A program made the position numbers and the translations under genes. Under the pieces are notes generated by a model. That model saw only the letters and a list, made by a program, of their open reading frames with translations, did no database searches and was not told the DNA's origin. From Umezawaea tangerina (lineage in GTDB: Bacteria; Actinomycetota; Actinomycetes; Mycobacteriales; Pseudonocardiaceae), in NCBI RefSeq assembly GCF_003002815.1, contig NZ_PVTF01000007.1, forward strand, positions 496,001 to 560,000: a DNA stretch of 64,000 bases. Direction: 5' to 3'. Positions 32,444 through 40,946 of the stretch are shown here, piece by piece. Position 1 is the first letter of the stretch. Each line of letters opens with the position of its first letter.

Positions 32444-34360
32444 ATGGCCGAAAACGCTGGCGAGGGCGGGTTGTCCGAGGTTCTGGTCGTGGGGGCCGGG
32501 ATGGCGGGGTTGGCGGCGGCGCGGGTGCTGGGGGAGCTCGGGCACCCCGTCGTGGTGCTGGAGGCGCGGGACCGGGTCGGCGGTCGGATCTGGACCGACG
32601 AGCACGGGGTCGACCTGGGGGCGCACTGGATCCACGGGACGGACGGCAACCCGATCACGGAGCTGGTGGAGGACCTGGGGATCCCGTACAGCTACGTCGG
32701 CGGGGACAGCGCGTACACCGGCGGCTTCGACAGCATGGACCTGGTCGGCGCGGACAACCGGGTGGCGGGCCACCGGCGCAAGAGCCGGACGCTGGCGCTG
32801 GCCGACGACGTGCTGCACGAGCTGGAGCAGCGCGCGGCGGCGGCCCGGAAGGCCGGGCACCCGGACATGCCGCTCGGCGAGGCCGTGCGGCGGATCATGG
32901 CCGAACGGCGAATGTCCACAGAGGACGAACAGGCGGTCAGGTTCCACCTCAACGTGATCCTGCGCGAGGACGTGGGCGAGGACGCGGACAAGCTGTCGCT
33001 GAAGTACTGGGAGGACGGCTACCTGGTCTACGGCTACGGTGACAGCACCCTGCACCAGGGCTACCAGTCCGTGGTGGACGCGCTGGCCGAGGGGCTGGAC
33101 GTCCGGCTGGGGCACGTGGTCACGGGCGTCGACACCGGCGGCGATCGGGTCCGGGTCGTGACCGACCGGGGCGTGTTCGAGGCGGACAAGGTGCTGGTGA
33201 CCCTTCCGCTGGGCGTGCTCAAGGCCGACGCGGTGCGGTTCGAGCCGCCGCTGCCGGAGGCGAAGCGGTCGGCGATCGCGCGGCTCGGCTTCGGCACGCT
33301 CAACAAGATCGCCCTGCACTTCCGGGAACCGTTCTGGCCCAAGGACCAGTACGTCTTCGGCTACCTGTGCCGGGACACCGACCGCTACCCCACGGTCGTG
33401 ATCAGCATGTGGAGGTCCCACGGCAAACCGGTCCTGGTGATGCTGCTCGGCGCCTCGCTCGGCCGCGGGATGGAGTCCTGGTCGGACGACGACGTCACCG
33501 CCTACGCCACCACGGTCGTCGAGGACGTCTTCGGCGCCGACGCCCCCGCGCCCGAGCACGTCTCGCGGACCGCGTGGTCCACCGACCCGTTCGCGCTCGG
33601 CTCCTACACGTGCATCGGTGTCGACGCCTCGTCGAAGGACATCGCCACGCTCGCCGAACCCGTGGGGGACCGGCTGTTCTTCGCCGGCGAGGGCACGAAC
33701 CCCTACCACTGGGGCTGCGTGCACAGCGCGTACGAGACCGGCAGGCGCGAGGCCGCGCGGATCAGCGGCGACTCCGGCGTCTACACCCCGCCGAGCGCCG
33801 GGACGTCCCGCCGCCAGTCGCGCAACACCGACCGGATGCTGCGGTTCGTGCGGATGCGGATGGCGCACATCACCGACCGCGAGCTGACCGAACGCGTGGC
33901 CTGCCTGCGGGAGAGCGCGGACCCGCACGGCGTCCGGCTGTTCACGTCGCTGGTCGACTCCGAGCTGGAGACGCTCGCGTCGATGTTCGACGAGATCCCG
34001 TTCGCCGCGGGCGACGCGATCTGCCGGGAGGACGAGGCCGCGCACGGCGTGTTCCTGGTCGCGAGCGGTCAGGTCGAGGTCGACTTCGGCGGCATCTACG
34101 ACCGCGCCGTCCTCGGCCGCGGCGCCCTGCTCGGCCACCACGACCTGTTCTTCGACGCCCGCACCACCTCCGTCACGGCGCTGGGCGATGACGTGGTCGT
34201 GTTCTACCTGGACCACTACCGCTACCAGAGCTTCCTCTACGCCTTCCCGGACGTCCTGATGCTGATGATGAAGGACCTGGTGGTCCGGTGGGAACAACTG
34301 GAAACCGCCCTCGGCTCCACACCGCTTCCCGCCGCCCGCCGGGAGACGGGGGTGGTCTAG
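32444..34360 (+). CDS. Flavin monoamine oxidase fused to a cyclic-nucleotide-binding-like domain
   Basis: The 638-residue protein has two parts. Residues ~10-450 form a flavin amine oxidase of the MAO/polyamine oxidase type: GAGMAGLAAARVL, ARDRVGGRIWT, and the C-terminal FAD motif FFAGEGTNPYHWG with HSAYETGRREA. Residues ~500-620 resemble a Crp-type cNMP-binding beta barrel: LFTSLVDSELETLASMF, AAGDAICREDEAAHGVFLV, VLGRGALLGHHDLFFDARTT. In the phosphate-binding cassette the usual Gly-Glu is Gly-His and only the Arg is kept, so canonical cAMP binding is doubtful. It is probably a nucleotide- or ligand-gated amine oxidase. The stop lies inside a direct repeat. Confidence 0.85.
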   Translation: MAENAGEGGLSEVLVVGAGMAGLAAARVLGELGHPVVVLEARDRVGGRIWTDEHGVDLGAHWIHGTDGNPITELVEDLGIPYSYVGGDSAYTGGFDSMDLVGADNRVAGHRRKSRTLALADDVLHELEQRAAAARKAGHPDMPLGEAVRRIMAERRMSTEDEQAVRFHLNVILREDVGEDADKLSLKYWEDGYLVYGYGDSTLHQGYQSVVDALAEGLDVRLGHVVTGVDTGGDRVRVVTDRGVFEADKVLVTLPLGVLKADAVRFEPPLPEAKRSAIARLGFGTLNKIALHFREPFWPKDQYVFGYLCRDTDRYPTVVISMWRSHGKPVLVMLLGASLGRGMESWSDDDVTAYATTVVEDVFGADAPAPEHVSRTAWSTDPFALGSYTCIGVDASSKDIATLAEPVGDRLFFAGEGTNPYHWGCVHSAYETGRREAARISGDSGVYTPPSAGTSRRQSRNTDRMLRFVRMRMAHITDRELTERVACLRESADPHGVRLFTSLVDSELETLASMFDEIPFAAGDAICREDEAAHGVFLVASGQVEVDFGGIYDRAVLGRGALLGHHDLFFDARTTSVTALGDDVVVFYLDHYRYQSFLYAFPDVLMLMMKDLVVRWEQLETALGSTPLPAARRETGVV

Positions 34361-34397
34361 CCGCGCCGACCGATGGCGGACCGCCCTGGTGGTCTAG
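34354..34397. repeat. Left copy of 44/45-bp direct repeat flanking transposase remnant
   Basis: It begins GGTCTAGCCGCGCCGACCG and ends GGTCTAG. The right copy is at 34670-34714, identical over the first 19 bp and similar after that. It includes the stop codon of the amine oxidase. Confidence 0.7.
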
Positions 34398-34669
34398 GTG
34401 GCCGGGTGGTTTCGACGAGTAATGCGCGTAGGCAGACCGCCGAAGCTCGCCGACGCGGAACCGGTCACCCTGGCGGTGGCCCGAGCACTGCTGGGCTTCA
34501 CCTTCGAGGCGAGGTGGCCGCGATTCCCGCCGTCCGGATGTCCGGAGCGCTTCCGCACCTACCCGGCCAGTCCGATCCCGCTCCACCGCAGAGCTCCGAG
34601 TTCGGGCTGGCTGGGCGGACTACGGCTACTGCCGATCACCTGGGTCTTGGCCGCGAGTTGCGCATCACC
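34398..34669 (+). pseudogene. IS982-like transposase remnant
   Basis: Pieces of a transposase can be read in order in all three forward frames: VGRPPKLADAEPVTLAVARA with LLGFTFEARW (34428-34530), PHLPGQS (34547-34573), and AGWADYGYC (34606-34632). In IS982-family transposases the order is RxGRPPxLxDAEL...ALLG...EARWLR, then PYLPxQxGYNKRLR, then AGWxGYGYC, so large parts are deleted and frameshifted. The catalytic residues are lost. Direct repeats of ~44 bp flank it. It is a fossil insertion and cannot move. Confidence 0.68.
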
Positions 34670-34714
34670 GGTCTAGCCGCGCCGACCGGTGGCGGCCCAA
34701 CCGGGCTGGTCTAG
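34670..34714. repeat. Right copy of 44/45-bp direct repeat
   Basis: It begins GGTCTAGCCGCGCCGACCG and ends GGTCTAG. It overlaps the stop codon (34711-34713) of the uridine-kinase-like gene on the minus strand, as the left copy overlaps the amine oxidase stop. Confidence 0.7.
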
Positions 34715-35355
34715 CTGTCGACCGGGGGAGCGGTGACGAGTTCGGTGGTGGGGTCGTGGGGGAGGTCGGGCGTGCCCGCGACAACGATCGTGGCCTTGCG
34801 CCACGGTTGTTCGCGCAGCAGGAGCGGCAGCTCCTCGGCCAGCCACGCGGTGATGTGCCGCCGCTGCTCCTCGGAGTCGCCGTCGCGCGCGACCAGGCGG
34901 CGTTCCTGATCGTCGAGGTCGCCCTGGACCCAGATCGAGGCGTCGAACCACGGGGCGAGGGCGGTGCGGATGACGCCGGTGCCCTCGACCCACACGACGT
35001 CAGCCCCGGCGGGGACGTCGATGGTGCCGGGGCGGTCGTGCGCGACCCAGGCGGGTGGGCGGAAGCGCACCGGTGCGCCGCGGTGCAGGGGGCGCAGGAC
35101 GTGCTCGGTGAGCAGGTCCGCCCAGTCGAAGTAGGCCTGGTTCCAGGCGATGTCGTCGGTGTGCACGACGCCGGACACCGGGACCGCCGCGCGGAGCCGG
35201 TCGACGAGCGTGGACTTGCCCGCGCCGCCGCGACCGTCGACCGCGACCAGCGACGGGCGTCCGGTGACCGGCGCCGACCGGAGTCGTCGCACGACCTCGG
35301 CCAGTGCTTCGACCCGCCACCCCGTCGCCTGGACCTCACCCGGATGCAACCGCAC
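34711..35355 (-). CDS. Uridine kinase-like P-loop NTPase
   Basis: The 214-residue protein has the Walker A loop VDGRGGAGKSTLVDRL at residues ~40-55 and the acid/base segment GVVHTDDIAWNQAYFDW, in which the Asp pair corresponds to the DxxYxxDW of uridine/phosphoribulokinase-like kinases. GADVVWVEGTGVIR is the Walker B strand. The start is GTG 35355. Proteins of this type phosphorylate nucleosides or related small molecules; the exact substrate is unknown. Its stop lies inside the right direct repeat. Confidence 0.82.
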   Translation of the reverse strand: MRLHPGEVQATGWRVEALAEVVRRLRSAPVTGRPSLVAVDGRGGAGKSTLVDRLRAAVPVSGVVHTDDIAWNQAYFDWADLLTEHVLRPLHRGAPVRFRPPAWVAHDRPGTIDVPAGADVVWVEGTGVIRTALAPWFDASIWVQGDLDDQERRLVARDGDSEEQRRHITAWLAEELPLLLREQPWRKATIVVAGTPDLPHDPTTELVTAPPVDS

Positions 35356-35572
35356 GCGCGGACCTCCTCGGTCTACCGGGGTCCGACCCTAGGCCACCGC
35401 GCGGGTCGACGGCACCGCCGACCTAGCCGAGCCTCGATGTTACCTCTTGGGCAACTTCGGGATGCCGTTCCGTTCCACCGCGGAACCATGCGCCGCCGTG
35501 CTAATCTCCCGCCCTCCCAATGATTTCCGGGTGCAGGTCGGTCGGGACGACCCTTGACGTGGAGGTAGGACC

Positions 35573-36049
35573 GTGGCGGGACCCCTGTCGATCCGGGACA
35601 TGCGGGAGGACGACCTCCCCGTGCTGTTCGAGATCCAGCTCGACGACACCGCCCACCACATGGCGGCGTTCGTCGGCGAGGCCGCCCGTGAACGCGAGTC
35701 CTACCTGGTCAAGGCGCGGCGGAACCTGGCGGCCGAGGCCACCGTGAACAAGGTGGTCGAGCGCGACGGCGAGGTCGTCGGCAGCGTGTCCGCCTTCCCG
35801 CTGGAGGGTCGCACCGAGGTCACCTACTGGATCCGCAAGGACTGCTGGGGTCAGGGCGTGGCGACCGGGGCGTTGGCGCTGCTGCTCGCCGAGCTGGCGG
35901 TGCGGCCGGTGCACGCGAGCGCCGCGCACGACAACGAAGGGTCGATCCGGGTGTTGGAGCGCAACGGGTTCGTCCGGATCGGCACCGCGGAGGGGTTCGC
36001 CGAGGCGCGGCAGCAGACCATCACCGAAGTGGTCTACCGGCTCGACTGA
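35573..36049 (+). CDS. GNAT family N-acetyltransferase
   Basis: The 158-residue protein has a GNAT fold with the acetyl-CoA pyrophosphate loop WIRKDCWGQGVATGALAL (Q/R-x-x-G-x-G/A form) and HDNEGSIRVLERNGFVRIG at the C-terminus, as in RimJ/RimL-like and ribosomal-protein N-acetyltransferases. The GTG at 35573 follows GGAGGTAGGA. The acceptor is unknown. It converges with the kinase gene at 36054 with only 4 bp between stops. Confidence 0.88.
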   Translation: MAGPLSIRDMREDDLPVLFEIQLDDTAHHMAAFVGEAARERESYLVKARRNLAAEATVNKVVERDGEVVGSVSAFPLEGRTEVTYWIRKDCWGQGVATGALALLLAELAVRPVHASAAHDNEGSIRVLERNGFVRIGTAEGFAEARQQTITEVVYRLD

Positions 36050-36053
36050 CCGG

Positions 36054-37748
36054 TCACGGGGCCGGGTAGACGAAACCCTCGTCGCGCACGTAGGTGTAGC
36101 CGACCTCGGTCTGGTCCGCCGCGCACTTGTCCGACACGCAGGTCGCGTTGTCCTCGCGCCCGGAGTGCCAGAACAGCCGCAGCGGGACCGTGCCGGGACG
36201 CTGGGTGGGGTACACGAAACCCTCGTCCCGCACGAAGACGTACCCGACGAGCTCCTGCTCGTGGACGCACGCGTCGGTGGCGCAGCTCGCGATGTCGCCG
36301 CGGGCCTCGTTCCAGTACGTCTTCAGCGGCACGGCGCCGTCCTGCCGCGAGGACAGCAGCCGCCCCTCGGCGGTGGCCACGCCGTACTCGGCGCGGTGCT
36401 TGCCGAGACAGCCCTCGTCGAAGCAGGTCGCGTTGTCCTGGAGGGTGCCGTTCCAGTAGAGCCGCAGCTCCTTCTGGGCGGGCGCGTTGGAGGCGGACGT
36501 CGGCGTGGGCTTCGACGAGGACGACGGTGGCGCCGAGGACGACGCCGACGACGCGGACGACTTGGTCGTGCTGGAGGAGGTCGTGCTCTGCGACGTCGGG
36601 GCGGGGCCGCCGCTGGCGGTGGCCGACCACGGCCAGGTCTGCCACACGACGGCGGCCGCGCCCACCACGGCGACGACGGCGACGGCCGAGACCGTGGGCA
36701 CCACCCAGCCGGGGCGGCGGCGGGCCGGCGGTGGCGGCGTGGCGGGGGCGCCGGTGCGCAGCTGCTCGCCGGGGGCGAAGATCGACGTGGGGTTCGGGCG
36801 GGGCGGGGGCGGCACGGCGATGCGGTCCGTCCGCTCCGCGATCGGCACGTTGTGCGGGCCGGGCGGCAGGAACCGGGCCACGGCGGCGCGCTGGTCGTCG
36901 ATCATCCGGTGCACGGCGGGCAGCCACGGCTGCACCGACGGCGGGACCGGGTGGGCGAGGTCGAGGACCTGGTCCGGTGTGGGGCGCCTGCTCGCGTCCT
37001 TCTGCAGGCAGCGTTCCACGATCAGGCGCACCCGCGGCGGCAGCGCCGAGAGGTCGTGTCGCACGCCGACCACGTTGTTCAGCGTCTGCAACGTGGACGC
37101 GCCGGTGAACGGGCTCCGCCCGGTGCAGGCGGCGGCGAGCACGGCGCCCAGGGCGAACACGTCGCTCGCCGGGCCGACCACGCCCTCCTCGACCTGCTCC
37201 GGGGACATGAACCCCGGCGAGCCGACCATCGAGCCGGTGTGGGTGAGGTTGTTGCCGGGGTCGTCCACGGCCTTGGCGATGCCGAAGTCGATCACCCGCA
37301 GGCCGTCGTCGGTCAGCAGCACGTTCGACGGCTTGAGGTCGCGGTGGACCAGCCCGACCCGGTGGATCTCCTGCAACGCCGTCGCCAGCCCGGCCGCCAG
37401 GCGCAGCGCCGACGCCTCCGGCAGCCGGCCGGCCACCGCGACGGCGTCGTGCAGCGACGGGCCGGGCACGAACACCGACGCCAGCCACGGCACGTCCGCG
37501 TCCGCGTCGGCCTCGACGACGGCCGCGGTGTAGGCCCCGGAGACCTTCCGGGACGCCTCCACCTCGCGGCTGAACCGGACCCGGAACCCCTCGTCGGCGA
37601 CGAGCGCGCCGTGGATCAGCTTGACCGCGACCAGCCGCCCGTCCGGGCCGGACCCCAGCAGCACGCGGCCCATCCCGCCCCGGCCGAGCTCGGCCAGGAT
37701 CCGGTACCGCCCGATCGTGGTCGGGTCGGACGCTCCGAGCGGCTTCAC
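36054..37748 (-). CDS. Membrane Ser/Thr protein kinase with triple Cys-pair extracellular repeats
   Basis: The 564-residue kinase has a Hanks-type domain at residues ~12-280: LGRGGMGRVLLG (G-loop), VAVKLI (Lys), VHRDLKPSN (catalytic loop), VIDFGIAKA (DFG) and FMSPEQ. A Pro-rich linker, one transmembrane helix (GWVVPTVSAVAVVAVVGAAA, ~345-367) and a Ser/Thr/Pro-rich stalk follow. The outside part (~426-564) is three tandem ~45-residue repeats, each with a C-x4-C pair (ATCFDEGC, ASCATDAC, ATCVSDKC); repeats 2 and 3 end in VRDEGFVYP. The Cys pairs probably form disulfides. The ligand of this sensor is unknown. Confidence 0.93.
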   Translation of the reverse strand: MKPLGASDPTTIGRYRILAELGRGGMGRVLLGSGPDGRLVAVKLIHGALVADEGFRVRFSREVEASRKVSGAYTAAVVEADADADVPWLASVFVPGPSLHDAVAVAGRLPEASALRLAAGLATALQEIHRVGLVHRDLKPSNVLLTDDGLRVIDFGIAKAVDDPGNNLTHTGSMVGSPGFMSPEQVEEGVVGPASDVFALGAVLAAACTGRSPFTGASTLQTLNNVVGVRHDLSALPPRVRLIVERCLQKDASRRPTPDQVLDLAHPVPPSVQPWLPAVHRMIDDQRAAVARFLPPGPHNVPIAERTDRIAVPPPPRPNPTSIFAPGEQLRTGAPATPPPPARRRPGWVVPTVSAVAVVAVVGAAAVVWQTWPWSATASGGPAPTSQSTTSSSTTKSSASSASSSAPPSSSSKPTPTSASNAPAQKELRLYWNGTLQDNATCFDEGCLGKHRAEYGVATAEGRLLSSRQDGAVPLKTYWNEARGDIASCATDACVHEQELVGYVFVRDEGFVYPTQRPGTVPLRLFWHSGREDNATCVSDKCAADQTEVGYTYVRDEGFVYPAP

Positions 37749-37930
37749 GCTTAACCCCTTCGAGCAGGTCGGCTGGTGCCCCGGTCCCGGTGCTCCGGCG
37801 TCCGTCGTGCGGAACGCGCCCCGGTGAGGCCGCCTCCATCCTACGGATGATCAACTCCGGCACGGCGTCGGGAACGCCTGGTGAGCCGCGCCACGTCCAT
37901 CGCCCACACAGGACGCGCGGGCCGGCTCCC

Positions 37931-37972
37931 GGTCGGTGCGCGGCCTTCCGGTCGCGCACCGACCGATCGGTC
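37931..37972. promoter_or_regulatory. Inverted repeats in the kinase/ROK intergenic region
   Basis: GGTCGGTGCGCG (37931-37942) pairs with CGCGCACCGACC (37953-37964) over 10 nt. It overlaps the perfect 12-bp palindrome GACCGATCGGTC (37961-37972). The 467-bp gap 37749-38215 otherwise shows no gene and must hold the divergent promoters of the kinase and the ROK regulator. Confidence 0.45.
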
Positions 37973-38215
37973 CTCTGTGGACGGGCGGCCCCGGTGGTGT
38001 CACCCGACCGGGTGACCTGCGCCGACCCGGTGGCGGCGGACCGGTGGCCACGGCCACGCGGCCGCGCCGCCGAGCGGTGCGGGACCGGGGTCGCGAGGGC
38101 CCCGGCCGTGCTCTGTTCGGGTCGTCCTGGCGGCGTGGCGAGGGCCGTGTCGTCGCGGACGGGCGGGGAACCTGCACACTGGACGGTGATCAGCAGCACT
38201 CGGGAGGGCGGCGCG

Positions 38216-39418
38216 ATGGGCGCAGCGGGCACGGCGCGGCAGCCGCGGGTCGGGTCGCGCCAGCAGGCGGACCTGCTCGCACTGCTGCGCGACGAGGGCG
38301 CCACCTCCAGGGTCGCGCTCGGTGAACGGGTCGGTCTGCCGCGCGCGAAGCTGACCGCGGAGCTGGGCAAGCTGGTGGACACGGGCCTGGTGGAGGTCGG
38401 CGGCCCGGCGGCCAGCCGGGGCGGGCGGCGCTCGAACTTCGTGCACCTCGCCGACGACCTGCGCCTGCTCGGCGTGGACGTCGGGGCGACCTCGATCACC
38501 GTGGCGGTCACCGACGGGCGCTGCGAGGTGCTGGCCCACCTGAGCGAGGAGTGCGCGGTCCGCGAAGGGCCGGTGGCCGTGCTGGGCCGGGTGACCGCGC
38601 TGGCCGAGCAGGTGCTCGCGCAGGCGCCGGGGCGGCTGATCGGGGCCGGGATAGGGCTTCCGGGGCCGGTGAGCTTCCGGGACGGCATGCCCGTGGCGCC
38701 GCCGATCATGCCGGGCTGGGACCGCTACCCGGTGCGCGACGAGCTGGCGGGCAAGTGGGGCTGCCCGGTGACCGTCGACAACGACGTCAACGTGATGGCG
38801 CTGGGGGAGCGGCACGCCGGGGTCGCGCGGTCCCTCGACGACCTGATCTTCGTGAAGGTCGGCACGGGCATCGGCTGCGGCATCGTGCTCGGCGGCCGGG
38901 TCTACCGGGGCGTCGCGGGCACGGCCGGGGACATCGGCCACATCAGGCTGGACGACTTCGGCCCCGCGTGCGTGTGCGGCGAGGTCGGCTGCCTGGAGGC
39001 GTACTTCGGCGGTGCCGCGCTGGCCCGCGAAGGGCTCACGCTGGCCCGCAGCGGCCGGTCGACGCTGCTCGCCGCCGTGCTGGAGGAGCGCGGCCAGCTG
39101 ACGGCGGAGGACGTGGGCATGGCGGCCAGGTCCGGCGACTTCGCCGCGGCCAGCCTCGTGCGCGAGGGCGGCAGGCGGCTCGGCCACGTCGTGGCGTCGC
39201 TGGTCAGCTTCCTCAACCCCGGCATGGTCGTGATCGGCGGCGGCGTGTCCCGGCTCGGGCACTCGCTGCTCGCCGAGGTCCGCGGCGCCGTCTACCGCCG
39301 CTCGTTGCCGCTGGCCACGGGCAACCTGCCGATCGTGCTGTCCGAGCTGGGCGACCTGGCGGGCGTGACGGGCGCGGCCTGGTCCGCGACCGACCGGGCG
39401 TTCAGCACCGTCACCTGA
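38216..39418 (+). CDS. ROK family transcriptional regulator
   Basis: The 400-residue protein has an N-terminal winged HTH (QQADLLALLRDEGATSRVAL, then LPRAKLTAELGKL) and a ROK sugar-kinase-like domain. That domain contains GVDVGATSITVAVTD (phosphate-1), the NDVN segment of the active site (VDNDVNVMALGE), GTGIGCGIVLGG, and the zinc motif DIGHIRLDDFGPACVCGEVGCLEAYF (Cys3 plus His). Such proteins repress carbohydrate genes and release DNA on sugar binding. GGGAGG precedes ATG 38216. It stands alone, 256 bp before the second ROK gene. Confidence 0.9.
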   Translation: MGAAGTARQPRVGSRQQADLLALLRDEGATSRVALGERVGLPRAKLTAELGKLVDTGLVEVGGPAASRGGRRSNFVHLADDLRLLGVDVGATSITVAVTDGRCEVLAHLSEECAVREGPVAVLGRVTALAEQVLAQAPGRLIGAGIGLPGPVSFRDGMPVAPPIMPGWDRYPVRDELAGKWGCPVTVDNDVNVMALGERHAGVARSLDDLIFVKVGTGIGCGIVLGGRVYRGVAGTAGDIGHIRLDDFGPACVCGEVGCLEAYFGGAALAREGLTLARSGRSTLLAAVLEERGQLTAEDVGMAARSGDFAAASLVREGGRRLGHVVASLVSFLNPGMVVIGGGVSRLGHSLLAEVRGAVYRRSLPLATGNLPIVLSELGDLAGVTGAAWSATDRAFSTVT

Positions 39419-39458
39419 TTCCCCTCCCGGTGGACTCCCGGCGTGCGGGCCTGGATCT

Positions 39459-39472
39459 TGACAACGTTGTCA
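39459..39472. promoter_or_regulatory. ROK/LacI-type operator upstream of the sugar operon
   Basis: TGACAACGTTGTCA is a perfect 14-bp palindrome centred on CG, the classic form of LacI/ROK sugar-repressor operators. It overlaps TTGACA (39458-39463), a possible -35 box. It lies 203 bp before the second ROK gene, in a gap of 256 bp that also has an A-rich patch near 39545. Confidence 0.6.
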
Positions 39473-39674
39473 TCGCCAGGGCGGTCGACGGGGTGTTCCC
39501 GGCATCGGTGAGAAGTTTCGCGCCTTTCCGACCGGCTTTCGTCTAAAAAAAGCGAAAGTACCCCCTACTTCTTGCTCTGGATGGCCTATTGCGTCCGATA
39601 TGGGCAGTAGGTCAGGCTCCTTTGTGAGCTGAAACACCCAAGTTCGATCGGCTCCTCAACGAAGTGGAGCGTCC

Positions 39675-40946
39675 GTGCCGCACACCCCGGGCCCGGCGGA
39701 CCGCGCAGGTCTGCGCAGGGCGAACCTGGACCTCCTCGTGCGAATGCTGCGCGAGCGCGGTCAGGTCTCCCGCGCGCAGCTCGCGGTGCACTCCGGGCTC
39801 TCCAAGGCGACGGTCTCCTCCCTGGTCGGCGACCTGGCCCGGCGCGGCGTCGTCCGGCCCGCGGGCATCACCGCGGGCGGGCAGGGCAGGCCCGGTGAGC
39901 TGGTCGAGCTGCGACCGGCCGCGGCCTGCGGCGTCGGTCTCGACCTCCAGGTCGACCACGTCGGCGCGACCGTCGTGGACCTCACCGGCGAGGTGCTGCT
40001 GCGCAGGCGGATCGCCTGCGACGTCCCCTCCTCCGGCCACGAGCGCGTGCTGGACCTGCTCGCGGACGTGCTGACCGGCGTGCTGGACGACGTGCGGGCG
40101 CGCGGCGGCTGGGTCGTCGGGGCCACGGCCGCCGTGCCGGGTCTGGTCGACACCGACGGCGCCGTGGTGCGGTTCGCCTCCCGGCTGCGGTGGCGCGAGG
40201 TCGCCCTGCGCGACGGGCTGGCCGCCCGCACCGGGCTCGCCCTCGACTTCTTCGGCGCCGACAACGACGCCAACCTGGCTGCCGTCGCCGAGCACGACGC
40301 GGGCGCGGCGGCGGGCCTCGACGACTTCGTGCACCTCGCGGGCGGCCACGGCGTCGGCGCGGGGGTCTTCTCGCGCGGCGAGCTCGTGCGCGGCCACCTC
40401 GGCTACGCGGGCGAGGTCGGCCACATGATGCTCGACCCGCTGGGCCCGTGGTGCTCGTGCGGACGGCGCGGCTGCTGGGAGACGCAGGTCGGCCTCGGCG
40501 CGCTGCTGCACGCCTGCGCCACCCCCGACGACCCGGTCCACGACCCGGCGCTCGACCCGGACGCCCGGATGGTGCTGGTCAGGGCGCGGGCCGAGACCGG
40601 CGACCGGCGCACCCTCGACGCCCTGCACCAGATCGGCGCGGCGCTCGGCGCGGGCGCCGCGGTGCTGGTCAACCTGCTCAACCCGGCCGCCGTGGTGCTG
40701 GGCGGCTACTTCGCCGCCCTGCCCGAGTGGCTGGTGGAACCGGTCCGCTCCGAGGTCGCCGCGCGCGTCCTCGCCGAGGGCGCCGGGGGCGCGACGGTCG
40801 TCGCGTCCCGGCTGGGGTTCCGGGGCCCGTCCACCGGTGGCGCCGTGCACGCGCTGCGCCGGGTGCTGGACGAGCCGGCCGTGGTCCCGGTCGACGAACA
40901 CGCTGAGAACACGGCGAACGTGCCGGAAGGGATGGTGGCCCCGTGA
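39675..40946 (+). CDS. ROK family regulator of the ABC sugar operon
   Basis: The 423-residue protein has the HTH LRRANLDLLVRMLRERGQVS with LAVHSGLSKATVSSLVGDLA, and a ROK domain with GLDLQVDHVGATVVDL, ADNDANLAAVAEHD, GGHGVGAGVFSRG and the zinc cluster GHMMLDPLGPWCSCGRRGCWE. The GTG at 39675 has GGAG upstream. Its stop overlaps the ABC ATPase GTG by 4 bp, so it is the first gene of the transport operon and probably its specific repressor. Confidence 0.92.
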   Translation: MPHTPGPADRAGLRRANLDLLVRMLRERGQVSRAQLAVHSGLSKATVSSLVGDLARRGVVRPAGITAGGQGRPGELVELRPAAACGVGLDLQVDHVGATVVDLTGEVLLRRRIACDVPSSGHERVLDLLADVLTGVLDDVRARGGWVVGATAAVPGLVDTDGAVVRFASRLRWREVALRDGLAARTGLALDFFGADNDANLAAVAEHDAGAAAGLDDFVHLAGGHGVGAGVFSRGELVRGHLGYAGEVGHMMLDPLGPWCSCGRRGCWETQVGLGALLHACATPDDPVHDPALDPDARMVLVRARAETGDRRTLDALHQIGAALGAGAAVLVNLLNPAAVVLGGYFAALPEWLVEPVRSEVAARVLAEGAGGATVVASRLGFRGPSTGGAVHALRRVLDEPAVVPVDEHAENTANVPEGMVAP

